A stretch of DNA of 64,000 bases from Paenibacillus nasutitermitis (GCF_014641075.1 NZ_BMHP01000002.1:372001-436000), one strand, 5' to 3'. Shown: positions 25,576 through 35,548, numbered from the stretch's first letter. Numbers and translations are program-made. Notes: a model not told the origin generated them from the sequence alone.

Positions 25576-27018
25576 TCAGTTCTCCTTTCGATTTGACAGA
25601 ATTTCGTCGTACAGCGTCATATACGACTTGGCTGATTTTGTCCAGCTGCAGTCGTCCTTCGCCCCATTCGCGACAATTTTCTGCCACGCCTCCTCGTCCT
25701 GATAGAACGAGATAGCTCTGCGCACCGTAAAGAGCAAATCATGCGCATTGTAATTAGAAAATGTAAACCCGTTTCCCTGTCCCGTATACTCATTGTAGGA
25801 AACAACGGTATCTTTAAGACCGCCAGTCTCTCTCGCGATCGGAACCGAACGGTAGCGCAGTGCAATCAGCTGGCTGAGGCCGCAGGGCTCGAACAGGGAA
25901 GGCATGAGATACATATCGCTGCCGGCATATATTCGTCTGGCCAGACCGTCATTGAACCCAAGCCAAACTGCCAGCTTGCCAGGATGTCTGTATGCTGCTC
26001 CGTTAAACAGCTGTTCATAACGCCAGTCGCCTGAACCCAAAATCGCAATCTGAACATTTTCCTGCAGAATTTCCTCCAGCACGGCTTCTACAAGGTCAAA
26101 ACCCTTCTGGTCAACCAGACGCGACACGACACCAATCAAAGGTATGCTTTCGGATTCGTGCAAACCCAGTTCCCTTTGCAGTGCCAGCTTGTTTTTTCTT
26201 TTGCGCGGCAATGAACCTCTGTAAGGAACCTCAAGCGCTGAATCCGTCATCGGATCAAAGGAAACGGTATCGATCCCGTTGACGATCCCGGTCAGATCGC
26301 CGGAACGCTGCCTGAGCAGACCATCCAACAGTTCTCCATAATGTTCAGTCTGAATTTCCTCCGCGTAGGTAGGGCTGACAGTCGTCAGCTTGTCCGCATA
26401 GAGAAGGCCAGCCTTCATGCAGCTTCCCGCTCCATAGAATTCTATGCCTTCCGAACCAAACAGCTCAGTCCCGCTGCCAAGCAAATCCATAAGCAGCTGT
26501 TGTCCAAACACCCCTTGATAGCGCAAATTATGTATCGTGTAGACGGTCGCCGCATGCGTGGCGATGGATTCATTGCGATAGCGCGTCTTCAGCAGAAACG
26601 GAACCAGTCCCGTCTGCCAGTCGTGGCAGTGAATAATATCCGGGCGGTAGTCCATATGGAACAGAGACTCCGCAACCGCTGTCGAGAAGAATACAAATCG
26701 TTCGGCATCGTCGCCGTATCCATAAATCCCGCCGCGTTTAAAATAGAATTCATTATCAATTAAATAAAACACAATGCCGTCCAATTCCCCTTTAAGAAGA
26801 CCGCAGTACTGCTCGCGCCAGCCAAGCCGGACACTAAATTCGGCAATTCGCTCAAAGCCGGCAAGCAGCGACTGCGGGATCACTTCGTATTTGGGCAGAA
26901 TAACACGGACCTCTGCGCCGTGTGCTTTTAAAGCGGCTGGCAGTGATCCTGCCACATCAGCCAAACCGCCGGTTTTGATCAGCGGTACCGCTTCAGATGC
27001 TGCAAACAATATATTCAT
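25576..27018 (-). CDS. glgA: Glycogen synthase (ADP-glucose)
   Basis: GT5 enzyme extending alpha-1,4-glucan from ADP-glucose. 480 residues from the ATG at 27018, preceded by GAGGTGG; it starts MNILFAASEAVPLIKTGGLADV with the KxGGL nucleotide-binding motif. The C-terminal GT-B half has SRLVDQKGFDLV and PSLFEPCGLSQLIALRYRSVPI, typical of GlgA. It is fourth in glgB-C-D-A-GH15. Confidence 0.96.
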   Translation of the reverse strand: MNILFAASEAVPLIKTGGLADVAGSLPAALKAHGAEVRVILPKYEVIPQSLLAGFERIAEFSVRLGWREQYCGLLKGELDGIVFYLIDNEFYFKRGGIYGYGDDAERFVFFSTAVAESLFHMDYRPDIIHCHDWQTGLVPFLLKTRYRNESIATHAATVYTIHNLRYQGVFGQQLLMDLLGSGTELFGSEGIEFYGAGSCMKAGLLYADKLTTVSPTYAEEIQTEHYGELLDGLLRQRSGDLTGIVNGIDTVSFDPMTDSALEVPYRGSLPRKRKNKLALQRELGLHESESIPLIGVVSRLVDQKGFDLVEAVLEEILQENVQIAILGSGDWRYEQLFNGAAYRHPGKLAVWLGFNDGLARRIYAGSDMYLMPSLFEPCGLSQLIALRYRSVPIARETGGLKDTVVSYNEYTGQGNGFTFSNYNAHDLLFTVRRAISFYQDEEAWQKIVANGAKDDCSWTKSAKSYMTLYDEILSNRKEN

Positions 27019-27074
27019 CGTATGATTCCACCTCTTATTTCTCTTTCTGTCTCTCCACTCCAACAAAGGGAAGC

Positions 27075-28187
27075 TTAAATCACCTTGCGTTTCATGGCCA
27101 GGAAAGGCGAGGATTCCGCACCCCGCAGTTCACGGCTTTGTTCAATCGTTACATCTTTGTCCAGAATGACGTGATTGATATTGCTATTCTCGCCAATGAT
27201 TCCGTTTTGCATCACAATACTGTTGCGGACGACGGCGCCCTTCTGGATATGGACCCCACGGAAAAGAATACTGTTGATGACCGATCCTTCGATAATGCAG
27301 CCGTTAGCGACCAGGGAATTGCTCATTTTCGCGCCTTCCGCATAGCGGGCAGGCGGCTCATCTTTTACTTTTGTATACACGAGTCCCGGTTCGAAGAAGA
27401 GGCTTTTCCACACCTGCGGACGCAACAGCTGCATACTGTTCTGATAATAGCTGGACACGGTATTGACGATTCCCAAATAACCTTTGTACATATGGCTTTG
27501 GATATGAAGCTTATCGACGCGGGACATGATGGCATGACGGACGAGATGGTCCTGCCCCTGTGCCAGAGAGGTCTCGACAAGCTCCATCAGCAAGTCTTTG
27601 CGCATGATGTACATTTCCATGGAGACCAGGTCGCTTTCCATCCGGCCATAATGGTCTTGAATGCCAGTTACTCTGCCTGTATCGTCAATGAGCACTTTGC
27701 GCGCTTTTCCGTCCATGAGATCGTGCTGCTCCTTGCAGACGACAGTGATATCGGCTCCGCTGGCTTTGTGCTCGGCAATGATCGGCTCAAAATTGATATT
27801 GCTGATCATGTGGCTGCGGGTAATGACGACATATTCCTGCTGGCTGCGCATGAAGTAATCCCGGTGTTGATAGAAATGGAACAGATCGCCGCGGCGAACC
27901 TCGTTCACATCATCTGTAATGGGTGGAAGCATAAACAGGCCGCCCTGCCGGCGATGCAAATCCCAATGTTTGCCTGAGCCCAAATGGTCCATTAGAGATC
28001 GGTATTTGGTATGCGCGAATATCGCGACCTTGGAGATATCCGAGTTGACCAGACTCGAAAGCGTAAAATCGATCAGGCGGTAACGGGCACCGAAAGGCAC
28101 AGTGGCGAGGCAGCGGTCCGCCGTGAGCGACTCCATTTCATCCGATTCATGAATAAGATTGATAACGCCGAGAACATTTGAATTCAT
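27075..28187 (-). CDS. glgD: Glycogen biosynthesis protein GlgD (GlgC paralogue)
   Basis: 370 residues: nucleotidyltransferase-like N-terminus with [12 protein letters not shown] instead of the GlgC glycine-rich GGGEGKRL loop, plus a C-terminal left-handed beta-helix. In Bacilli and related Firmicutes GlgD forms the heteromer with GlgC and modulates ADP-glucose formation; it usually lacks good catalytic residues, as here. Its ATG overlaps the glgC stop (ATGA) and has GGAGGTGG upstream. Confidence 0.93.
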   Translation of the reverse strand: MNSNVLGVINLIHESDEMESLTADRCLATVPFGARYRLIDFTLSSLVNSDISKVAIFAHTKYRSLMDHLGSGKHWDLHRRQGGLFMLPPITDDVNEVRRGDLFHFYQHRDYFMRSQQEYVVITRSHMISNINFEPIIAEHKASGADITVVCKEQHDLMDGKARKVLIDDTGRVTGIQDHYGRMESDLVSMEMYIMRKDLLMELVETSLAQGQDHLVRHAIMSRVDKLHIQSHMYKGYLGIVNTVSSYYQNSMQLLRPQVWKSLFFEPGLVYTKVKDEPPARYAEGAKMSNSLVANGCIIEGSVINSILFRGVHIQKGAVVRNSIVMQNGIIGENSNINHVILDKDVTIEQSRELRGAESSPFLAMKRKVI

Positions 28188-29350
28188 GACTGCTCCACCT
28201 CCTCCAGAATATGGCTTGGGGTCACGTGTTCATCGCTGGCAATGACCGTTACCGGTCCTTTGTCAGGATTTCCGATGGTAACGCCATCGGCGATTACCGC
28301 TCCTTCACCGATTATGGTGCGGTATATTTTAACATCCCGGCCAATGATGACATTCGGCATTATGACCGATTCCTCTATGATACTGTCAACGCCGCACTGC
28401 ACCCCGTAGAACAACACGGAACGATGGACTCGGCCTTCTATTATGCAGCCTTCGGTAATGAGCGACTGGGAAGCTTCACCGCCAGCGGCGATAAAATGAG
28501 CCGGCCGGTTCGGGTTGACGGAGTAAATCCGCCAGTCGCGGTCGTTCAGGTCCAGAGCCGGTTTGTCGGAAAGCAGGTCCATGTTGGCTTCCCACAGGCT
28601 CTCCAGCGTTCCGACATCCTTCCAGTAGCCGCCGAAGGTATAAGAGCTCAGTTTGATCCCGTCATGAAGCATGGCGGGAATTATATCCTTGCCGAAATCA
28701 TTGCCCGACAAGCGGTTCGCTTCGTCCCGGATCAGGTACTGCTGGAGTACAGGCCAAGAGAATATATACACGCCCATCGAAGCCAGATTGCTGGTCGGCA
28801 CCTTTGGTTTTTCAGCAAAGGAGGTAATGCTGCCATCCTCGTCAATACTCATAATTCCGAAGCGGCTCGCTTCTTTCCATCCGACTTCAATACACGCGAT
28901 CGTCACATCCGACCCGCGTTCTTCATGCTGGCGCAGCATCAATTCGTAATCCATCTTATAGATATGGTCACCGGAAATAATCAATACATATTCGGGATCA
29001 AAACGGTCGATGAATCCCATGTTCTGATAAATCGCATTAGCCGTTCCTTTATACCACATGCCGCCTTTTTGTTTCATATAAGGCGGAAGAATAGCCATCC
29101 CGCCGTCACGTCTGTCAAGTCCCCACGGGCTGCCGATTCCCAGATACGTGTTGAGCACAAGCGGCTGGTATTGCGTCAGAACGCCCACAGTATCGATGCC
29201 GGAATGGGTGCAGTTGCTCAAAGTGAAATCAATAATCCGGTATTTTCCGCCGAAATGAACAGCCGGTTTGGCTAAATCCTTGGTCAGCACACCAAGCCTT
29301 TTCCCTTCTCCGCCAGCAAGCAGCATGGCTAACATTCTTTTTCTGCCCAT
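28184..29350 (-). CDS. glgC: Glucose-1-phosphate adenylyltransferase
   Basis: Makes ADP-glucose, the committed step of glycogen synthesis. 388 residues from the ATG at 29350 (AAGGAG upstream). The catalytic loop is [21 protein letters not shown], followed by [26 protein letters not shown] and a C-terminal beta-helix with hexapeptide repeats. It follows glgB by 62 bases and is coupled to glgD. Confidence 0.97.
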   Translation of the reverse strand: MGRKRMLAMLLAGGEGKRLGVLTKDLAKPAVHFGGKYRIIDFTLSNCTHSGIDTVGVLTQYQPLVLNTYLGIGSPWGLDRRDGGMAILPPYMKQKGGMWYKGTANAIYQNMGFIDRFDPEYVLIISGDHIYKMDYELMLRQHEERGSDVTIACIEVGWKEASRFGIMSIDEDGSITSFAEKPKVPTSNLASMGVYIFSWPVLQQYLIRDEANRLSGNDFGKDIIPAMLHDGIKLSSYTFGGYWKDVGTLESLWEANMDLLSDKPALDLNDRDWRIYSVNPNRPAHFIAAGGEASQSLITEGCIIEGRVHRSVLFYGVQCGVDSIIEESVIMPNVIIGRDVKIYRTIIGEGAVIADGVTIGNPDKGPVTVIASDEHVTPSHILEEVEQS

Positions 29351-29412
29351 GACACTCTCTCCTTTTCTACTGCAGCTGACTGCCGCAGCAATGAAGTCCG
29401 CTTGCATAACTG

Positions 29413-31356
29413 CTAATGAAACGTTTCAACCATTTGCGGCCCTTCCCCTGGGTCATAAGTGAGCAACTGAAAGCTGAAAGGAGCCAGATCGACAACCAGG
29501 CTGCATGGTCTTCCCTGCCAGATGACAGGCCGGCTCTCTATGAGCTCCGGGACATGTTCCCATGTGCCGCCAAATTCGTTGGACTCGCTATTTATAACGA
29601 CCCTGTAGAAACCAGGCTCGGGGACGCCGATCACGTAAGATTGAAGCGGTTGGTCGGAGAAATTGCATATAGATACTGAAAATTCGTTGATCCCATGGCC
29701 TCTGCGCATAAAAACAATGATGCATTGGGCAGCATTGTGCACATCGATCCATTCAAAGCCGCCAGGATCGCAATCCCGCTCCCAAAGAGAAGGCAGCTGG
29801 GCGTAGGCATGATTCAGCGTTTTGACATAATGATGCATCCGGTTATGCAAGGGATAATCAAGCAGCTTCCAATCCAGCGACTCCGCATCCTTCCATTCAT
29901 CATACTGTCCCCATTCGCTTCCCATGAAGAGCAGCTTCTTGCCAGGATGCGTCATCCAGTAACCATAGAAGAGCCGGAGCTGGGCGAATTTCTGATCATA
30001 GGTGCCGGACATTTTGTTCAGCAGCGATTTTTTGCCGTGCACAACCTCATCATGCGAAAGCGGCAGAACGAAATTTTCGGAAAAGGCGTATACAAGAGAG
30101 AAGGTAATCAGATTATGGTGATGAATCCGGTCCTTGGGTGCCAGCGCCATATAGCGGAGCATGTCGTTCATCCAGCCCATATTCCATTTGAAGTTAAAGC
30201 CGAGACCGCCCATATACGTTGGTGAGGTGACGGCAGGCCAGGAAGATGAATCCTCTGCGATCATCAGCGAATCGGGAAAATAATGAAAGACTGTTTCATT
30301 GAGTTTTTTCAGGAATTGAATCGCATCCGTGTTCTCCGAACCGCCATGTTTGTTGAAGGTCCGCATCTCTGGTGGTTTATCCAGATGCAGATCAATCATG
30401 CTGGCGACAGCATCCACGCGCAAACCGTCCACGTGAAAAACATCCATCCAGTAGATCGCGTTGGAAATAAGGAAGCTCTGGACCTCCGTGCATCCAAAAT
30501 CAAAAGCAAGCGTGCCCCAAAGCGGCTTCTCGGCCCGAAGCGGATTCGCCCCTTCATAAATAGGCGTACCGTCAAATAAACGGAGGCCATGATCATCCTT
30601 GCAAAAATGGCCAGGGACCCAATCCAGAATGACACCGATCCCGCGCTCATGACAGCGGTCTATCAGAAACATCAGCTGTTCAGGGGTCCCGTAGCGGCTC
30701 GTTGCTGAATAATAACCCGTTGCCTGGTAACCCCATGATTGATCCAAAGGATGCTCCGTTACAGGCATCAGTTCAATATGGGTGTAACCCATGATTGTTA
30801 CATAATCTACCAGCTCACCGGCCATCTGTTCATAAGTCCAGAAGAGCTCCTTGCCGTTATTCTTCCAGGAGCCCAGATGCACTTCATAGGTGAGCATCGG
30901 CTCATGATAGGGGCTTTCCTCCTGTTTGCGGCGCTGCCAGCTATCATCCCGCCAGCGGTAGCCGCCCAGATCCGTCACGATGGAAGCCGTTCCGGGCCTT
31001 AACTCCGATTGAAAAGCAAACGGATCGGACTTCAGCATGATTTTTCCCTGCTGGGATTCAATTTCGTATTTATATACCGTTCCGGGACCGATTTCCGGTA
31101 CAAAGAGGCTCCAGACGCCCGTTTCCCCGACCTTCAGCATGGCGTGGCGTTTGCCGTTCCAATCATTAAAGGATCCGACAACCCGGATACTCCGGGCGTT
31201 TGGCGCCCAAACGGCAAAGCGGACGCCACTATCGTCGCCAAGCCGGATGGGATGTGCTCCGAAGGTCCGGTAGCTGTGAAATAATGTGCCTTGATTGAAT
31301 AAATACAAATCGCGCGTAGACATACCGATTGATGCGGCATTTATCATGAGCGGCAT
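29413..31356 (-). CDS. glgB: 1,4-alpha-glucan branching enzyme
   Basis: GH13 enzyme making alpha-1,6 branches. About 647 residues from the ATG at 31356, which has GGGGAGG four bases upstream; an ATG three codons later is possible. An N-terminal CBM48 ([24 protein letters not shown]) precedes the barrel, with [21 protein letters not shown] (nucleophile Asp), [13 protein letters not shown] (acid Glu) and [15 protein letters not shown]. It is the first gene of the glycogen operon. Confidence 0.96.
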   Translation of the reverse strand: MPLMINAASIGMSTRDLYLFNQGTLFHSYRTFGAHPIRLGDDSGVRFAVWAPNARSIRVVGSFNDWNGKRHAMLKVGETGVWSLFVPEIGPGTVYKYEIESQQGKIMLKSDPFAFQSELRPGTASIVTDLGGYRWRDDSWQRRKQEESPYHEPMLTYEVHLGSWKNNGKELFWTYEQMAGELVDYVTIMGYTHIELMPVTEHPLDQSWGYQATGYYSATSRYGTPEQLMFLIDRCHERGIGVILDWVPGHFCKDDHGLRLFDGTPIYEGANPLRAEKPLWGTLAFDFGCTEVQSFLISNAIYWMDVFHVDGLRVDAVASMIDLHLDKPPEMRTFNKHGGSENTDAIQFLKKLNETVFHYFPDSLMIAEDSSSWPAVTSPTYMGGLGFNFKWNMGWMNDMLRYMALAPKDRIHHHNLITFSLVYAFSENFVLPLSHDEVVHGKKSLLNKMSGTYDQKFAQLRLFYGYWMTHPGKKLLFMGSEWGQYDEWKDAESLDWKLLDYPLHNRMHHYVKTLNHAYAQLPSLWERDCDPGGFEWIDVHNAAQCIIVFMRRGHGINEFSVSICNFSDQPLQSYVIGVPEPGFYRVVINSESNEFGGTWEHVPELIESRPVIWQGRPCSLVVDLAPFSFQLLTYDPGEGPQMVETFH

Positions 31357-31810
31357 GTACCCTCCCCAGGAGAAATGTTTGTTATATTTTTGTGAAGTTA
31401 TCTGACGCCAATGCGCGACTTTTATTTCATTATACACCGCTGAAATCATGTTGGCACCTAATTTTCTGAAAATTTCGGCGGTTAGCCAAGCTTGATGAGC
31501 TTAACCTAGTTTATACAAGCAATCACCTAAACATGACACAGCCGCTGCCTTCTATGCGGCGAATCGCTTGAGCGATGGGGATGCACCACCGCATCCCTCT
31601 GTGTGTTGGATATTAACCATAAATGCGGGTTTTGCAATCAGCCTTTTCCTCGCCATAAACGGCTGCCCGTCCCTATTCTAAATGAAACATTTCCATGCCC
31701 CGACGATTCCCAATCACGCTCCCTCTCGCCTGTTTGCTTGATTCCCGTAAGGGTTGGGGCTAGAATCTTAAATAGTATCTAACCTATCAATATTTCAGGA
31801 GGGATCATTC
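31357..31810. other. Intergenic region upstream of glgB and the aldo/keto reductase
   Basis: No supported gene. Two adjacent hairpins stand out: ATCGC-TTGA-GCGAT at 31563-31576 and GGGATGC-6-GCATCCC at 31578-31597. Neither is followed by a T-run on either strand, so they are not ordinary terminators. At 31667 the string ATAAACGGCTGC resembles the left end of the dispersed repeats but no right arm follows. Promoters of both divergent genes should be here; none is clear. Confidence 0.5.
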
Positions 31811-32638
31811 ATGATTCAGAATATGTCAGATCGGGCTCGCTTGCACAACGGCGTAGAGATGCCCTGGCTGGGACTCGGCGTCTATCAAATGGATGAGGAC
31901 AAGCAGGTTGTGGAGGCTGTTCAATCTGCATTGTCGCTTGGCTACCGCAGCATTGACACCGCCACCCTTTATCAGAATGAGACCGGGGTCGGCGAAGCTG
32001 TCGCCAGTTCCGGGATTGCAAGAGAGGAAATCTTTATTACCACCAAAGTATGGAACTCGGATCAAGGTTATGAGTCGACGCTTGCAGCCTTCGAAACAAG
32101 CCGCCGGAAGCTTGGGCTGGACTATATTGATTTGTATCTGATTCACTGGCCGGTCAAAGGGAAATACAAGGACACCTGGCGCGCGCTCGAAAAGCTGTAT
32201 GCGGAAGGGGCGGTCCGTGCGATCGGGGTAAGCAATTTCCAACCGTCGCATATCGAGGACATCATGGCGGATTCCCAGGTCATTCCGATGGTGAACCAGG
32301 TCGAATATCATCCTAAGCTTGCGCAAAAGCCACTCCTTGCCTTCTGCCAGTTTCACGGTATTCAATTGGAGGCCTGGAGCCCGCTTATGAATGGAAAGCT
32401 CGACGATCCGCTGCTGCATCAAATAGCTGCTCAATATGGCAAAACCGCAGCCCAGGTGGTGCTCCGGTGGGATTTGCAAAATGGGGTTGTCACGATTCCC
32501 AAAACTGTCCATCCCGGCCGAATGAAAGAAAACATGGATCTGTTCGACTTTGAACTCAGCCCTCAGGATATGGCGCTTATCAGTCAATTGGATCAGTCGG
32601 TCCGGCTGGGTGCTGATCCGGATAATTTTGACTTTTAA
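31811..32638 (+). CDS. Aldo/keto reductase (YtbE/YvgN-like)
   Basis: 275-residue NADPH-dependent TIM-barrel reductase. The catalytic tetrad is visible: Asp49 and Tyr54 (SIDTATLYQNE), Lys79 (FITTKVWN) and His112 (YLIHWP). AIGVSNFQ and NQVEYHP are family signatures, and IPKTVHPGRMKENMDLFDF is the coenzyme-binding end. GGAGGG precedes the ATG. Relatives in Bacillus reduce methylglyoxal and other aldehydes; substrate unknown here. Monocistronic with a terminator at 32789-32818. Confidence 0.93.
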   Translation: MIQNMSDRARLHNGVEMPWLGLGVYQMDEDKQVVEAVQSALSLGYRSIDTATLYQNETGVGEAVASSGIAREEIFITTKVWNSDQGYESTLAAFETSRRKLGLDYIDLYLIHWPVKGKYKDTWRALEKLYAEGAVRAIGVSNFQPSHIEDIMADSQVIPMVNQVEYHPKLAQKPLLAFCQFHGIQLEAWSPLMNGKLDDPLLHQIAAQYGKTAAQVVLRWDLQNGVVTIPKTVHPGRMKENMDLFDFELSPQDMALISQLDQSVRLGADPDNFDF

Positions 32639-32788
32639 TAGACAGTCAAACAGGGATTCTGATTGTAAGCGATTACCCGCTCTGTGGTTGGTTTGACAGC
32701 AGCACCAGGTTAATCGCAGACTCGATAGCTTCGTACACTTTTCAAATCGCTGTAACAACCTTTTATCATTAAATATCAGTACAGAAAG

Positions 32789-32818
32789 AACCCTCTCTCC
32801 TTATTTGGAGAAAGGGTT
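32789..32818. terminator. Bidirectional terminator
   Basis: AACCCTCTCTCC (32789-32800), TTATTT loop, GGAGAAAGGGTT (32807-32818), then a T-rich stretch on the plus strand. It lies between the convergent aldo/keto reductase and AraC genes. Confidence 0.85.
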
Positions 32819-32882
32819 CCTTGTTTTTGCAAGAGACAATCGGTGAAGCCTCACCAGCCGCCGCTCAAGTACCGGGTTTGCT

Positions 32883-33776
32883 TTACTCGAATTCCTCTTG
32901 CCTGGGATTGCCGCGGACAAGCGTTGTGCCGGTAAATCGCTTCCGGTATAGCAGCGGCGTAATGCCGATATGGTCAGAGAAAGAACGCGAGAAGTGCGGT
33001 GTCTGCTTAAAGCCGGTTTCATCGGCAATGCGCGAAATTGGCCAATTGGTCCGCAGCAGCATCAGTTTGGCCTGATCCAGCCGGTAAGACAGCAAATACT
33101 GCTGGGGCGTGCAGTCGAACACCTCGCTCATGCATCTGGCAATATAATTGGGATGCAGGCCCAGTGCCTCGCCCAGTTTGCTGTTCGTCACGGAGCCGCG
33201 GAAATGGCGCTTCAAATAAGCGGCAGCCTGCTCCGCAACAGAGATCGGCGCTTTCGCGGCATCTGTCCGCCAACCTTCGTCGAATAGCTGCAGCAAATGC
33301 AGGAACCATTGCTGGCGCTGCCAGAACGCATTGTGTGATGTGCCCAGCGCCGCCTCATGGAGCTTGCCGAACAACGAAATCGCTTCCTCCGGAAAGCCGA
33401 GCGTCATGGTCTTGGGCAGTCGAATGGCATACGAATAATAGTCCCCGCGAAGCGTGCCGCAGTTATGTTCGTCAAGTTCCTCCCAAGGACCGGCCGTCTG
33501 GAAATGGACCCAGTCGATGACCGTCTCCTCTGAGCAGGGCTTGACGGGATAATGCCAGCAATCGGGTCGCAAAATGACCATCTGCCCGGCGCCAAGCTCC
33601 CAAGTACGCGATTCTTCACCAATATATAGCATTCCGCTATGAACGAAGAGTAAATCGAAAACACCCAGGTTTCGCCGGTTTGGATGCTCGCCGCCAGGCG
33701 GATAAGTATTCCGGTTGGATTCAATAAAATAAGGCAGCGGCGGCGATAAAAAAGTAAGCAGCGGATCGGACGACAA
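32883..33776 (-). CDS. AraC-family transcriptional regulator
   Basis: 297 residues from a TTG at 33776, seven bases after GGGAGG; longer in-frame forms have no ribosome site and the shorter protein has the usual length. The N-terminal cupin-like sensor has FDLLFVHSGMLYIGEE and MVILRPDCWHYP; the C-terminal double helix-turn-helix has LGLHPNYIARCMSEVF and ISRIADETGFKQTPHFSRSFSDHIGITPLLYRK. Such regulators often sense sugars. No obvious target gene is beside it; the divergent neighbourhood is the gene at 34040. Confidence 0.9.
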   Translation of the reverse strand: MSSDPLLTFLSPPLPYFIESNRNTYPPGGEHPNRRNLGVFDLLFVHSGMLYIGEESRTWELGAGQMVILRPDCWHYPVKPCSEETVIDWVHFQTAGPWEELDEHNCGTLRGDYYSYAIRLPKTMTLGFPEEAISLFGKLHEAALGTSHNAFWQRQQWFLHLLQLFDEGWRTDAAKAPISVAEQAAAYLKRHFRGSVTNSKLGEALGLHPNYIARCMSEVFDCTPQQYLLSYRLDQAKLMLLRTNWPISRIADETGFKQTPHFSRSFSDHIGITPLLYRKRFTGTTLVRGNPRQEEFE

Positions 33777-33790
33777 AAGAAGGCCTCCCT

Positions 33791-33824
33791 GTTGAATATG
33801 CTGGTTGAATATGCTGGTTGTATG
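33791..33824. repeat. 13-bp tandem direct repeat upstream of the AraC gene
   Basis: GTTGAATATGCTG at 33791-33803 is repeated exactly at 33804-33816 and begins a third time (GTTGTATG). It ends six bases upstream of the GGGAGG ribosome site of the AraC-type gene, so it could be an operator or simply slippage-prone leader DNA. Confidence 0.6.
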
Positions 33825-33962
33825 TTTTTGCTGCCCGTATATTCTATCAAACATTTGTTGCGGGAGAAACATCATTTGAAGATAAACGCAAAAAAACTTC
33901 CCCTGCGCTGCCTTCTCCGTAAAAAAATGGCTGCCTCCCGAATAACTGTTATGGAAAACAAA

Positions 33963-34001
33963 GTGGCGGCGCGGAACTTGGATAAAGTTCCGCACCGCCA
34001 C
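33963..34001 (-). terminator. Terminator of the secreted repeat protein gene
   Basis: GTGGCGGCGCGGAACTT (33963-33979) pairs with AAGTTCCGCACCGCCAC (33985-34001), one mismatch, 5-base loop, followed on the minus strand by a T-rich tract. It stands 39 bases after the stop at 34040. Confidence 0.85.
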
Positions 34002-34039
34002 GTTTCAATAATATTCAGGAAATGACAGCTTAATCGAAG

Positions 34040-34834
34040 TTAATCCACAATTTGCTTCAATATTTCTTTCCCTTGCACCTGGAAGGTATCAAACGCTGTA
34101 TTGTATACTTCCAGTTGCGAAACATCCGCTCCGAGTGCAGCCAATTTCGCGGCCGCATCTTTCATGATAACGGCAAATGAGGCGATCGATGCGGCAAGTG
34201 CATCCTTGCCTTTTTGATACAGCACCGTCTTCTCGTGTGTCGTCTCAGCAAAAGCGAATTGGAAAGCTAAAGACATGAGTGTATTTTGTGTACTGTTCTT
34301 CAATTGGATCAACTTTTCCTCCGTCTGCTTCAGAACGAGCTTAACCGCTTTCTCATCCACCTTCGGGGTTTCAGGCTTAGGCTTGCCGTTGCCCGGATTC
34401 TCCGGTTTGTTCGGGTTATTCCCATGTGAGTTCCCTGGATTCTCCGGTTTGTTCGGGTTATTCCCATGTGAGTTCCCTGGATTCTCCGGCTTGTTCGGGT
34501 TATTCCCTTGCGAGTTCCCCGGGTTCTCCGGCTTGTTCGGGTTATTCCCATGTGAGTTCCCTGGATTCTCCGGCTTGTTCGGGTTATTCCCTTGCGAGTT
34601 CCCCGGATTCTCCGGCTTGTTCGGGTTCTTCGAAGGGATGGGGAGCTGGACAACCGCTCCTGCCTTCTTCTCCGCATTCTCCTGGAACTTCTGAATGACA
34701 TCAAAAAATGAAGATACGAAAGAGAACGAATAAGAGCTTGCCTCCGCACGCGGAACGTGGAAGTTTGCAGTGACGGCAGTTGTTCCCACTATCAATGCGG
34801 TGAACAGGGAAATTTTCCATTTTAATTTCATCAT
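34040..34834 (-). CDS. Secreted protein with 14-residue NPNKPENPGNS repeats
   Basis: About 264 residues. A signal peptide (KWKISLFTALIVGTTAVTANF, cleavage likely after AEA near residue 32) leads to a short helical part, then five full copies and one partial copy of NPNKPENPGNS[Q/H]GN, then a C-terminal helical domain of about 110 residues (KLVLKQTEEKLIQLKNS...). The repeats are probably a flexible, extracellular spacer. No sortase motif or lipobox. GGAG lies five bases before the ATG. I recognise no family; repeat number may vary between strains. Confidence 0.8.
   Translation of the reverse strand: MMKLKWKISLFTALIVGTTAVTANFHVPRAEASSYSFSFVSSFFDVIQKFQENAEKKAGAVVQLPIPSKNPNKPENPGNSQGNNPNKPENPGNSHGNNPNKPENPGNSQGNNPNKPENPGNSHGNNPNKPENPGNSHGNNPNKPENPGNGKPKPETPKVDEKAVKLVLKQTEEKLIQLKNSTQNTLMSLAFQFAFAETTHEKTVLYQKGKDALAASIASFAVIMKDAAAKLAALGADVSQLEVYNTAFDTFQVQGKEILKQIVD
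34385..34627. repeat. 42-bp tandem repeat inside the secreted protein gene
   Basis: Five full 42-bp units (34418-34627) plus a partial sixth encode the 14-residue repeats. Units are nearly identical and mainly differ at the codon giving Gln or His, in the order Q, H, Q, H, H along the protein. Such in-frame repeats expand and contract easily. Confidence 0.9.
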
Positions 34835-34910
34835 CTTCACTCCATTTCATTCTTGTATGCCTTTAAATCGACCGGCCTGCCAGAACATCCTGATTAGCTG
34901 GTTTGCCAAC

Positions 34911-35522
34911 TTACTCCTCCAACGAATCCTGATAGCTTTTTCCTTTGCTTAATCCATACTTTTTTGCAATGGCAATCAGCTCGTCATACTCCTCAGCCGA
35001 CAACTTCGACATCGCCTGCTCCTTCAGCTCCTTCTTCTCCTCGCGCGTCAAGCCGCCGCTTGCCGCCTTCTTGAACGAGCTCAGTTCATCTGAGCTGAAG
35101 TGGCGCAGGATTACGCTGCCGATAGCCAGCTTCTCCTTCATCGTCACGTTTTCCTTGACTTGGCTGGCTTTATCCGCAGTAATAACCGCGTCATAGGATG
35201 TGGACAAGGCCTCTGCAGAATCGCCACCGCTCTGCGCTGGCTGCTTCTTCGGGGTCAAGGACATCTTTTCCCCAGCTTCGTCTGAATCCGCGGACAATGA
35301 CGGGAGACTGTTGTCTGAGGCGGTCCCCGGAGCTTCTCCTGCCCAGCCATCGGATGCCATAGCATCATCCATTAATACCTCCAGAAGGTGATCCGTCATA
35401 CGATCGTAAGCATAATAAACACCTCCCAACAAGATAAGCAGGAAAATGCCTGCCGCAACCGCCAGCCTTTTCCAACGGAACGGCTTAGCAGTTTTTTTCT
35501 TCTCCGCAGGCTGATTGTTCAT
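34911..35522 (-). CDS. Membrane-anchored protein of unknown function, last gene of the EPS operon
   Basis: 203 residues: basic N-terminus (about 18 residues), one membrane helix (LAVAAGIFLLILLGGVYYAY), a Ser/Asp-rich low-complexity stretch to about residue 105, and a helical, charged C-terminal domain (MKEKLAIGSVILRHFSSDELSSFKK...LSAEEYDELIAIAKKYG). Topology is N-in with the domain outside. It starts 26 bases after the ugd stop, so it belongs to the exopolysaccharide operon by position. I recognise no family. Confidence 0.75.
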   Translation of the reverse strand: MNNQPAEKKKTAKPFRWKRLAVAAGIFLLILLGGVYYAYDRMTDHLLEVLMDDAMASDGWAGEAPGTASDNSLPSLSADSDEAGEKMSLTPKKQPAQSGGDSAEALSTSYDAVITADKASQVKENVTMKEKLAIGSVILRHFSSDELSSFKKAASGGLTREEKKELKEQAMSKLSAEEYDELIAIAKKYGLSKGKSYQDSLEE

Positions 35523-35548
35523 CTGCCTGACCTCCTCACGGACACCAA

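Noticed and set aside
31667..31700. ATAAACGGCTGC, like the left end of the dispersed repeats
   Set aside because: No matching right arm (CTTCCCTTAG) follows; probably chance or a decayed fragment.
32664..32677. cre-like sequence TGTAAGCGATTACC, one mismatch from consensus
   Set aside because: It lies between two convergent gene ends, far from any promoter, so a CcpA role is unlikely.
34385..34627. Regular repeats resembling a CRISPR array
   Set aside because: Units are directly adjacent, in frame and without variable spacers.
34275..34694. Long plus-strand frame of FPGFSGLFGLF-type repeats
   Set aside because: It is the antisense image of the 42-bp tandem repeat in the secreted protein gene; no ribosome site.
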